From assembly GCA_934456315.1 (NCBI GenBank), contig CAKSHG010000154.1:1-5532 (forward strand): a stretch of DNA of 5,532 nt, given 5' to 3'. Origin of the DNA: an uncultured Oscillospiraceae bacterium (GTDB taxonomy: Bacteria; Bacillota; Clostridia; Oscillospirales; Ruminococcaceae). A program made the position numbers and the translations under genes. The notes under the pieces are model-generated. The model was not told the DNA's origin. It was given only the letters and a program-made list of their open reading frames with translations, and made no database searches. Positions 1 to 5,532 of this stretch are shown here, piece by piece (the stretch's first letter is position 1; the number at the start of each line of letters is the position of its first letter).

Positions 1-23
1 GGCGACTTTTTTTCACAAACCAC

Positions 24-52
24 TTGATTTTTTCCGGCAAATAGAGTATAAT
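24..52 (+). promoter_or_regulatory. Sigma-A type promoter for the SRP RNA (and probably dnaX-ebfC)
   Basis: A -35 box TTGATT (24-29) is separated by exactly 17 bases from a perfect -10 box TATAAT (47-52). This predicts a transcription start near 59-61, about 18 bases before the closing stem of the SRP RNA, so a short 5' leader would be trimmed. It is the only convincing promoter upstream of dnaX: just 27 bases separate the T-run after the RNA from the dnaX GTG. Boxes and spacing are read directly; the start site and the extension of transcription into dnaX are inferred. Confidence 0.85.
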
Positions 53-77
53 AGAAAGGTAAGTACAAACAACAACG

Positions 78-215
78 AATAAATGCTCTCGCTTATGGGG
101 ACAGACCCTGTGCAACAGAGTGCTGTGAACCATGTCAGGCGGGGAACCGAGCAGCATTAAGCGGATTTCTCTGTGTGCCGCAGTCAGCCTGTTCCCATAA
201 TCGAGAGCATTTATT
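78..215 (+). ncRNA. ffs: Small signal recognition particle RNA (4.5S RNA-like, no Alu domain)
   Basis: This is the RNA scaffold that binds Ffh and FtsY to target nascent membrane and secreted proteins to the translocon. The universal domain IV is clear: GTCAGG (134-139), a three-base-pair stem capped by the GNRA tetraloop GGAA (143-146), then AGCAGC (150-155), matching the E. coli 4.5S apical core apart from compensated stem pairs. Further helices support it: ACAGAG (115-120) with CTCTGT (169-174), TATGGGGACAG (94-104) with the segment 189-199, and a perfect 14-bp closing stem 78-91/202-215. About 138 nt leaves no room for the Alu domain of the ~270-nt Bacillus scRNA, so this is the small bacterial type. 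Location just upstream of dnaX is the Firmicute arrangement. Mature ends are inferred from the stem. Confidence 0.93.
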
Positions 216-219
216 TTTT
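202..219 (+). terminator. Terminal stem 3' arm plus T-tract: possible leaky terminator of the SRP RNA
   Basis: The 3' arm of the closing stem (202-215, pairing with 78-91) leads directly into T214-T219, giving an intrinsic-terminator-like arrangement of a GC-containing stem followed by six U residues. The two arms lie 110 bases apart, but the folded SRP RNA between them brings them together. dnaX begins only 27 bases later with no promoter between, so termination here must be partial or the transcript must be processed. The stem and T-run are seen; terminator activity is inferred. Confidence 0.5.
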
Positions 220-235
220 GCGGATTTTTCAGAAC

Positions 236-244
236 GGGGTGAGG
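236..244 (+). promoter_or_regulatory. Ribosome binding site that fixes the dnaX start
   Basis: The purine-rich GGGGTGAGG lies just before the GTG at 247; its GGTGA segment (238-242) matches the anti-Shine-Dalgarno region with 4 bases between it and the start codon. It supports the GTG at 247 over the in-frame ATG at 175, which sits inside the SRP RNA and has no such site. Confidence 0.75.
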
Positions 245-246
245 CT

Positions 247-2499
247 GTGTATCTGGCATTATATAGAAAATACCGTCCGAGAACTTTCGATGATGTCATT
301 TCCCAGCCCGAGATAGTCACCACCCTGAAAAACCAGATAGCAGAGGGTCAGAACGCCCACGCCTACCTTTTCACGGGCAGCCGCGGCACAGGTAAGACCA
401 CCTGCGCGAAGATACTCGCGATGGCGCTGAACTGCAAGCACCCTGTCGGCGGGAACCCCTGCCTCCAGTGCGAAAACTGCCGCGACATCATGAACGAGGA
501 AACCACCGATATCGTCGAGCTGGACGCAGCGAGCAACAACAGCGTCAGCGACGTCCACATACTTCAGGACCAGCTTTCCTATACTCCGGTCAGCTGCAAG
601 TACCGCGTGTATATCCTCGACGAGGTCCACATGCTTTCCCCGGCGGCGTTCAACGCGCTGCTGAAAACGCTCGAGGAACCTCCCGCGCATGTTATCTTCA
701 TTCTCGCGACCACCGAGCTTCACAAGGTCCCCGCGACCATTCTTTCCCGCTGCCAGCGCTTCGAATTCCGCAGGATAGAGATCGCGGACAGCTCCGCAAG
801 GCTGCTTAGCATTGCGCAGCAGGAGGGCGTGACCCTCACCCAGGACGCTGCGGATATGATCTCCCGCCTCTCCGACGGAGGAATGCGCGACGCGCTTTCC
901 CTGCTGGACCGCTGCATTGCAGTCAGCCGCGACGTCACCGAGGACACCGTCAGAAGCTGCGCCGGAGTCGCCGACAATTTCAACCTGTACCAGCTCGTGG
1001 AAATGACTGCCGCGCGGAATATCCCGGGCTGCATTCAGCTGCTGGGTCAGCTCTACAAGGGCGGCAAGGATATCGCCCGCCTTATGGACGAGCTGGGAGG
1101 CGTTTTCCGCGACCTGATGATATGCAGGAGCGCTCCGGCTGAAAAGTCGCTGCTCTCCGCAATGCCCCACGACCACTCTGAAATAGAGCGCCTTGCCGGA
1201 CTGTTCTCACTCGAGGATATCCTCCGCTGCCTGACGCTTATCCAGGAATGCTCCGATGGTATTTCGAGATCCCGCAGCCGCAAGACGCTGGCGGAAATGT
1301 GCTTCGTGAAGCTCTGTACCGGAGCGCCCACAGCGGCGCAGGCAGCTGCGTTTTCCGCACAGGCAGCACAGACGGCGAAGCCAGTTCAGCCCGTCCAGCC
1401 GACCCAGGCCGTAAGCGCTCCGGCTGCTCCAGTGCAAAGCAGCCCGTTCGAAAGCAAGCCGATGGGAAGCGAGTTCACTCCCCTCCCCGACGACAAGCTC
1501 GACCCCAAGCGCGCTGCAACGGTGAACAAGCTCCGCGAGATATTCGCGCAGAACGCTCCCGCGCCGACTACGGTCCCACAGGAGAAGCCTGCCGCACCCG
1601 TTACACCTGCTGAACCTGCTGAACCTGCCGAACCGACCAAGCCGATTCAGCCCGCTAAGCCAGTGGAAGCGGCAGCTCCCGCGCCAACGCTCCCGGCCGA
1701 ACCAGTCAGCGCTGAAAAGCCTGCTGAAGCTCCCAGGCCGACCCAGGCAGCTAAACATGCGGCTGACGACGAGTTCCCGTTTGATATTTCAGAGCCTGCA
1801 AAGCCTGAAAAGCCTGCCGGACAGAACAAGACCTCCGGACCCGCAAAGCCTGCGGCTCCCGTCCGTAAGGCTCCCGAGGCACCCGCGCAGTTCGAAACTC
1901 CGATGCCGGAGATGAACAGCGCGCCCGCCGCTCCGGACGATTTCTTTGCTCCCCCGCCGGAGGAACCTCCGATGGAGTTCGTTCCCCAGAGGGAATTCGC
2001 GACCGCGACCGAGCCGGTAAATCCGGCTCCGAAATCGGCTGAAAAGCCGATACAGACTCCGCAGATCACGAAGGCTTCACAGGCAGCACAGACTGCTCCC
2101 GCTCCGGAACCGGTAAAGGAACAGAAACCGGATACATCAGGACAGGAAAACGCCCATACGTCAGGCTACACGAAGCTCGAAGGCATCACGCAGCCGGAAT
2201 GGGAACAGCTTATCGAAAAGGTTCCAAGCCCGCTTTATGCCGCGATGCTCGAAGGCTCAAAGGCTACAGTCAACGGCGACGGCGTGCTTGAGATACACTC
2301 CGGAAATCTCATGCTTCAGGGCATGACGAGCAACGGGTGCGAGGAGCTCGAAAAGGAGCTAAGCGGCGCATTCGGAAAGAAAGTCCGCGCCCGCGTCGTA
2401 GGCGAAGAACAGGAAACCGCAGAGGAGGACAAGGACCTCCCTGTGAAAGAGCTGCTTGAAAAAGCACGGCGGCTCAATATAGAAGTTGACATTAAGTGA
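247..2499 (+). CDS. dnaX: DNA polymerase III subunit tau/gamma (clamp-loader ATPase)
   Basis: DnaX is the ATPase of the clamp loader that places the beta sliding clamp on primed DNA; its tau C-terminus tethers the replicative polymerase and helicase. The 750-residue product starts at GTG 247, giving the family N-terminus (V/M)YLALYRKYRP. Visible motifs: Walker A GSRGTGKTT (44-52), zinc-binding Cys63, 72, 75 and 78, Walker B ILDEVH (Asp125-Glu126), sensor 1 ATTE (154-157), the SRC arginine-finger motif (167-169) and sensor 2 GGMRDALSLLD (211-221). Clamp-loader domain III runs to about 358. A Pro/Ala/Lys-rich, presumably disordered linker spans about 359-640, then a folded tau C-terminal domain 641-750. 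Firmicute DnaX proteins are usually nearer 550-640 residues, and the excess is in the linker. No A-AAA-AAG slippery site after domain III was seen, so a gamma form by frameshifting is not supported. The stop codon abuts the ebfC ribosome site, implying co-translation. Confidence 0.97.
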   Translation: MYLALYRKYRPRTFDDVISQPEIVTTLKNQIAEGQNAHAYLFTGSRGTGKTTCAKILAMALNCKHPVGGNPCLQCENCRDIMNEETTDIVELDAASNNSVSDVHILQDQLSYTPVSCKYRVYILDEVHMLSPAAFNALLKTLEEPPAHVIFILATTELHKVPATILSRCQRFEFRRIEIADSSARLLSIAQQEGVTLTQDAADMISRLSDGGMRDALSLLDRCIAVSRDVTEDTVRSCAGVADNFNLYQLVEMTAARNIPGCIQLLGQLYKGGKDIARLMDELGGVFRDLMICRSAPAEKSLLSAMPHDHSEIERLAGLFSLEDILRCLTLIQECSDGISRSRSRKTLAEMCFVKLCTGAPTAAQAAAFSAQAAQTAKPVQPVQPTQAVSAPAAPVQSSPFESKPMGSEFTPLPDDKLDPKRAATVNKLREIFAQNAPAPTTVPQEKPAAPVTPAEPAEPAEPTKPIQPAKPVEAAAPAPTLPAEPVSAEKPAEAPRPTQAAKHAADDEFPFDISEPAKPEKPAGQNKTSGPAKPAAPVRKAPEAPAQFETPMPEMNSAPAAPDDFFAPPPEEPPMEFVPQREFATATEPVNPAPKSAEKPIQTPQITKASQAAQTAPAPEPVKEQKPDTSGQENAHTSGYTKLEGITQPEWEQLIEKVPSPLYAAMLEGSKATVNGDGVLEIHSGNLMLQGMTSNGCEELEKELSGAFGKKVRARVVGEEQETAEEDKDLPVKELLEKARRLNIEVDIK
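1606..1632 (+). repeat. Three tandem 9-bp repeats in the dnaX linker
   Basis: CCTGCTGAA occurs twice in tandem (1606-1614, 1615-1623), followed by CCTGCCGAA (1624-1632), encoding Pro-Ala-Glu three times in frame. It lies in the low-complexity linker, and nearby AKP, EKP and AEP triplets suggest the linker grew by slippage of such units. Copy-number change would keep the frame. Confidence 0.85.
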
Positions 2500-2515
2500 A
2501 AGGATAACTACCAAC

Positions 2516-2863
2516 ATGAAAGCAAGATTACCGCAGGGATATCAGAATTCCGCTCCCAACATGAACCAGATGGTAAGAAAGGCACAGAAGATGCAGGAGG
2601 ACATCGGCAAGATCCAGGAGGAGCTTGCTGTCAAGGAGTTCACCAAGCAGGTAGGCGGCGGAGCAATTGAGCTGGTAATGACCGGCGACAAGCAGCTCAA
2701 GTCCGTCACCATCAAGCCCGAGGTCGTTGACCCCGAGGATATCGAGATGCTCCAGGACCTCATCATCAGCGGCGTTAACGAGATACTCAAGGAAGTTGAC
2801 GACTACGGCGCAGCAGAGATGGAAAAGGTGACCGGCGGCGTTTCTTTCCCCGGCTTCATCTGA
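2516..2863 (+). CDS. ebfC: YbaB/EbfC family nucleoid-associated DNA-binding protein
   Basis: This 115-residue protein belongs to the YbaB/EbfC family, small dimeric DNA-binding proteins associated with the nucleoid. Family features are all visible: an N-terminal NMNQMVRKAQKMQED helix (15-29) continuing to about residue 40, a beta region beginning VGGGAIELVMTGD (46-58), the conserved VDPEDIEMLQDLI segment (71-83), a long helix through about 104, and the closing VTGGVSFPGF (105-114). Length is normal for the family. ATG 2516 gives the expected KARLPQGY lead-in; an upstream in-frame TTG at 2486 lies inside dnaX and is disfavoured. The best ribosome site, AAAGGA (2499-2504), overlaps the last base of the dnaX stop and sits a rather long 11 bases from the ATG, which suggests translational coupling to dnaX. 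A strong terminator follows 23 bases after the stop. Confidence 0.95.
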   Translation: MKARLPQGYQNSAPNMNQMVRKAQKMQEDIGKIQEELAVKEFTKQVGGGAIELVMTGDKQLKSVTIKPEVVDPEDIEMLQDLIISGVNEILKEVDDYGAAEMEKVTGGVSFPGFI

Positions 2864-2886
2864 TCGCCCACAAGAAAATAAATCAC

Positions 2887-2912
2887 GGGCGGGTCTTTAG
2901 ATCCGCCCTTTT
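2887..2912 (+). terminator. Intrinsic terminator after ebfC
   Basis: A 9-bp stem pairs GGGCGGGTC (2887-2895) with GATCCGCCC (2900-2908), with one G-U pair, around the four-base loop TTTA, followed by TTTT (2909-2912). The compact, GC-rich hairpin and T-tract are typical of a Rho-independent terminator and would end the SRP RNA-dnaX-ebfC transcript. It ends only 6 bases before the ATG of the next gene, so it must also affect comEC expression, as a block or as an attenuator. Confidence 0.85.
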
Positions 2913-2918
2913 ATCTGT

Positions 2919-4922
2919 ATGAACGAAAAACTCACCGCCGAATTCGATATTCCCTGCGCCGGACTGGGGCTGGGAGTTTTCACCGGCTGTATCGCTGCAT
3001 GCTTTGCAGAGCCTGCGGCGAAATATGTCGGTATCGCTGTTGCAGTGTTCCTGCTGATACTGTCCCTCGCCCGGAGAAAAAGGCAGTTCCTTGCGGCGGG
3101 TCTGCTGTTCGGGCTGGTCAGCATGACCGCCTGGCAGCTTTGCTGCGCCGCTCCGCTTGAAAGCCTCGCCGGAAGCGATATCCGCACGGAATGCCGGATC
3201 GTCAGCGTGAACTACTCAAGCGACGTCTGGACCTACGGCAGGGCGCTGTGTATCATTGACGGCAGACCCGCTCTCATCGGAATTTCAGGGACCTCCGGAT
3301 TTGACATCGGCGACAGCCTTGACGCGGATCTCTCGCTGGAAAAGCCGGAGGACAATATTTTCACGTTCTCGGACGGCGTTGTCATTTCAGGAAAGATAAC
3401 GCAGCTGCACAGCCGTACCCCGCATTTCAGCCTGATGTACCATCTCGGGAAACTCCGCACGTCAATGGCGGAGCGTTTCAGCGTGATAGGCGGCGATGAA
3501 GCGGAGCTGTGCAGGGGTCTTATACTGGGTATCCGCAGCGGATTTTCCATGGGACTGGAACGGGATATCCTCTACAGCGGCGTCAGCTACATGACCGCTG
3601 TTTCCGGCGCGCATATCACGATCTTCGTCACGATACTCTGCGAGCTGCTCGGAAAGAAAAGACGCAGGAATGCCGCGTGGCTTTCCATCGCGGCCGCCGT
3701 GGTACTAGAGTTCATGTTCGGGTTCAGCGCTTCTGTTATGAGAGCCGGAACAATGCTCGTCCTGACCCGCTGCGCAGCGCTTCTTCTGCGGGAGATCAGC
3801 GTCACCGGCTCGCTGTGCGTTTCCCTGCTGATACTGACGGTGTTCACTCCGTTTGCAGCCGCTGACCCGGCGCTGCAAATGTCCGCACTCGGCGTTTTCG
3901 GTGCTTCTGTTATGGGTCCTCGGCTGAACCGGGTCATAGTTCTTCCGTCGCTCCTGCGTATATCGCCAAAGCCGATACAGCGGGCGCTCAACTGCGTCAA
4001 GAAAGCTGTTTTCCTCTCGCTTTCCGCATGGGCGTGCGTTATTCCGGTGAGCTCCTCTGTTTTTGGAGGTATCTCGCTTGTCGAGGTCCCCGCCTCGGTG
4101 GCGCTGTCGCCGTTTTTCGCGGCAGGGCTTCCGCTCGGACTCATCTATGCGATAAGCGGTATACCCGGACTTGCACTCCCGCTGGGCTGGGTAATGAAGT
4201 GCTTCCGTGGGATCCTGGCGTTTTTCGGCTCTGTGGACGGCGCGTGGCTGCCGTTCGACTGCGATTCCGGAACGCTCCTGACGCTGCTTGCGATGGCGGC
4301 TCCGGCTCTGCTGTTCACAGCGGCATTCATTAACATCAGACCCAGACACGCCTTTGGAGCTTTCGCACTGGACGTTCTGCTGATAGCGTGCATAGGCTCA
4401 TCTGAACTGCACCTCCGGCAGCGTATCGACTTTGTTTCCGACGGAAGCAGCGGCGCAGCAGTGGTGTACAGCTCCAACAGCGCCGCCGTCATCATCAGCG
4501 GAAAAACCTCCTGCACCCGGCAGCTCGCACGGCTGCTGACCCGCGAGGGTGTAACGAGAATAGACCTCGTCAACGCTCCGCAGATGGAGCTTTCCGGTAT
4601 GGTGCAGCTGATGGAGCTTACTGAAGTGATCCCGGCTGAAAACCTGATGCTGTCGGAAAGCTGCTCCCGCGCGATACAGGCGCTCGAGCCCTCGGTCAGC
4701 GCCGTCCCTGCGGCAGAGGTGACGGATGTCAGCGGAATCACCATCGCCTGCATAAAGGCCGGCAGCAGCTCCAATGCTGACATCACGCTGTACTACAGCT
4801 ACACTGGCTCCCCGGCTGACTGCGGCGGACTGGCGCTGTACGCTTCCTCAAGGCAGAACGAGCTCCCGGACGGAGCCATCAACATACACGATGAAAAGAT
4901 AAGAATAAACATTGCTGAATGA
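2919..4922 (+). CDS. ComEC/Rec2-family membrane protein with degenerate C-terminal metallo-beta-lactamase-like domain
   Basis: ComEC is the inner-membrane channel that imports single-stranded DNA in natural transformation. This 667-residue protein has hydrophobic N-terminal segments (about 12-30, 36-51, 57-77), then a soluble stretch (78-180) placed like the family's OB-fold region. The Competence core follows: GDEAELCRGLILG (192-204), the signature AVSGAHI (227-233, His232), SASVMRAG (270-277, counterpart of PSxxRA) and DPALQMSALG (316-325, counterpart of DPxFQLS), with many membrane segments to about 493. Residues 500-667 occupy the position of the family's metallo-beta-lactamase domain, but the THxHxDH metal motif is absent; the aligned stretch reads NAPQMELSGM (552-561). 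It may therefore transport without nuclease activity, or be a divergent paralogue, so no comEC symbol is given. ATG 2919 lies 6 bases after a terminator and has no Shine-Dalgarno; no better in-frame start precedes the first membrane segment. recR follows after 12 bases. Confidence 0.88.
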   Translation: MNEKLTAEFDIPCAGLGLGVFTGCIAACFAEPAAKYVGIAVAVFLLILSLARRKRQFLAAGLLFGLVSMTAWQLCCAAPLESLAGSDIRTECRIVSVNYSSDVWTYGRALCIIDGRPALIGISGTSGFDIGDSLDADLSLEKPEDNIFTFSDGVVISGKITQLHSRTPHFSLMYHLGKLRTSMAERFSVIGGDEAELCRGLILGIRSGFSMGLERDILYSGVSYMTAVSGAHITIFVTILCELLGKKRRRNAAWLSIAAAVVLEFMFGFSASVMRAGTMLVLTRCAALLLREISVTGSLCVSLLILTVFTPFAAADPALQMSALGVFGASVMGPRLNRVIVLPSLLRISPKPIQRALNCVKKAVFLSLSAWACVIPVSSSVFGGISLVEVPASVALSPFFAAGLPLGLIYAISGIPGLALPLGWVMKCFRGILAFFGSVDGAWLPFDCDSGTLLTLLAMAAPALLFTAAFINIRPRHAFGAFALDVLLIACIGSSELHLRQRIDFVSDGSSGAAVVYSSNSAAVIISGKTSCTRQLARLLTREGVTRIDLVNAPQMELSGMVQLMELTEVIPAENLMLSESCSRAIQALEPSVSAVPAAEVTDVSGITIACIKAGSSSNADITLYYSYTGSPADCGGLALYASSRQNELPDGAINIHDEKIRINIAE

Positions 4923-4934
4923 TAAGGAGATAAC

Positions 4935-5531
4935 ATGGCTGAATTTATATCCGCTCCGCTGGCGCTTGCCGCGGAGCAGTTCGCAAAGCTTCCCGGAATA
5001 GGCATAAAGACCGCGCAGCGCCTTGCCTATTACATGCTGAACCTCCCGCCGCACGAGGTCAGGGAGTTCGCAGACGCGCTGGTACGCGCACGCAGCGGCG
5101 TTCAGCTGTGCAGCTGCTGCCAGAATTTCACCGACCGCGAGGTGTGCGAGATTTGCTCCGATGATCAGCGCGACAAGTCGGTGATATGCGTTGTGGAGTC
5201 CCCGAAGGACGTTTCCGCGTTCGAGCGCTCCGGCGGATACGAGGGAGTTTACCACGTTCTGCACGGTCTGCTTTCCCCGATGGACGGCGTTTCCGCAGAG
5301 GACCTCAAGATAAAGGAGCTGATGGCGCGGCTCACCGACGTGCGCGAGGTGATCATGGCGACAAATCCGACGGTCGAGGGCGAGGCTACCGCAGTGTACA
5401 TCAGCCGCCTGATAAAACCGATGGGAATAAAGGTCACGCGCCTTGCATACGGGCTTCCCGCAGGCAGCGCGCTGGAATTTGCTGACGATGTCACGCTGAT
5501 GAAAGCGCTGGAAAACCGCAGCGTACTTTAA
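4935..5531 (+). CDS. recR: Recombination mediator protein RecR
   Basis: RecR acts with RecO and RecF to load RecA on SSB-coated single-stranded DNA at gaps during recombinational repair. The complete 198-residue product has the usual family length and order: a helix-hairpin-helix with [14 protein letters not shown] (18-31), a four-cysteine zinc finger (Cys59, 62, 71, 74), and a TOPRIM domain from about 82 with the acidic VVESPKD (86-92) and the [10 protein letters not shown] segment. It ends with the conserved [16 protein letters not shown] (173-188), a slight variant of the common GxPVGGxLEYxDxxTL. ATG 4935 is preceded by AAGGAG (4924-4929) at a 5-base spacing, a much better site than that of comEC. 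With only 12 bases after the comEC stop it is probably co-transcribed with comEC, perhaps also by read-through from ebfC. TAA is at 5529-5531. Confidence 0.97.
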   Translation: MAEFISAPLALAAEQFAKLPGIGIKTAQRLAYYMLNLPPHEVREFADALVRARSGVQLCSCCQNFTDREVCEICSDDQRDKSVICVVESPKDVSAFERSGGYEGVYHVLHGLLSPMDGVSAEDLKIKELMARLTDVREVIMATNPTVEGEATAVYISRLIKPMGIKVTRLAYGLPAGSALEFADDVTLMKALENRSVL

Positions 5532-5532
5532 A

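Noticed and set aside
1..20. The T-run TTTTTTT at 7-13 as the tail of a terminator from an upstream gene.
   Set aside because: Only six bases precede it in the window, so no stem can be seen; it may simply be an AT-rich promoter-upstream element.
259..1176. A 305-codon minus-strand reading frame opposite dnaX, and similar long frames opposite comEC (e.g. 3587-4144, 3705-4349, 4145-4786).
   Set aside because: They lie entirely antisense to genes with strong family motifs, in GC-rich DNA where stop codons are rare on the opposite strand. Their translations are low-complexity or arginine-rich and match no family I recognise.
2452..2470. The A5 run in dnaX near 2460 as a programmed frameshift site producing gamma.
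   Set aside because: It lies about 13 codons from the end of dnaX, so slippage would not yield a gamma-length protein, and no A-AAA-AAG site was seen after domain III.
2486..2515. In-frame TTG at 2486 as the ebfC start.
   Set aside because: It lies inside dnaX, lacks a ribosome site, and the family N-terminus fits ATG 2516, which has AAAGGA upstream.
2796..2884. A separate promoter for comEC-recR in the end of ebfC or the intergenic gap (TTGACG near 2796, AT-rich GAAAAT near 2874).
   Set aside because: TTGACG has no acceptable -10 box at 16-18 bases, and the AT-rich stretch has no -35 at the right distance. Not supported by sequence alone.
4028..4333. Plus-strand alternative frame reading across comEC (and likewise 468-809, 3509-3865 and 5186-5485).
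   Set aside because: These frames overlap well-supported genes, lack ribosome sites and give arginine-rich translations typical of out-of-frame GC-rich coding DNA.

Overview
The window carries a conserved bacterial housekeeping block, all on the + strand: a small signal recognition particle RNA gene, dnaX (DNA polymerase III tau/gamma), ebfC (YbaB-type nucleoid protein), a ComEC/Rec2-family membrane protein gene, and recR. The order scr/ffs - dnaX - ybaB(yaaK) - recR is a Firmicute hallmark, as in Bacillus subtilis. The GC-rich codon use, small SRP RNA without an Alu domain and KAR-type YbaB N-terminus suggest a Clostridia member, perhaps Ruminococcus or another Oscillospiraceae. That taxonomic placement is an inference from style, not from a database match.

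Layout: 1-60 holds a near-consensus sigma-A promoter. Positions 78-215 hold the SRP RNA, closed by a perfect 14-bp inverted repeat whose 3' arm runs into a T-tract, so its terminal stem may also act as a leaky terminator. The dnaX gene starts at a GTG at 247, not at the in-frame ATG inside the RNA gene, and encodes 750 residues with a very long Pro/Ala/Lys linker. The ebfC gene follows after 16 bases. A strong intrinsic terminator (2887-2912) then ends 6 bases before the ATG of the comEC-like gene, which has no visible Shine-Dalgarno sequence. The recR gene follows 12 bases after comEC with a good ribosome binding site and is complete to 5531. No gene-free stretch exceeds 300 bases; the longest, 1-246, is filled by the promoter, the SRP RNA and the dnaX ribosome binding site.

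Functionally, dnaX and recR serve replication and recombinational repair, EbfC is a nucleoid-associated DNA-binding protein, and SRP RNA serves membrane protein targeting. The unusual element is the comEC-like gene wedged between ebfC and recR. Its membrane channel core keeps the family motifs. Its C-terminal region sits and aligns like the metallo-beta-lactamase (nuclease) domain of ComEC, but the metal-binding His/Asp motif appears to be lost. I found no mobile element, CRISPR array or tRNA. The long minus-strand reading frames are shadows of the real genes in GC-rich DNA.
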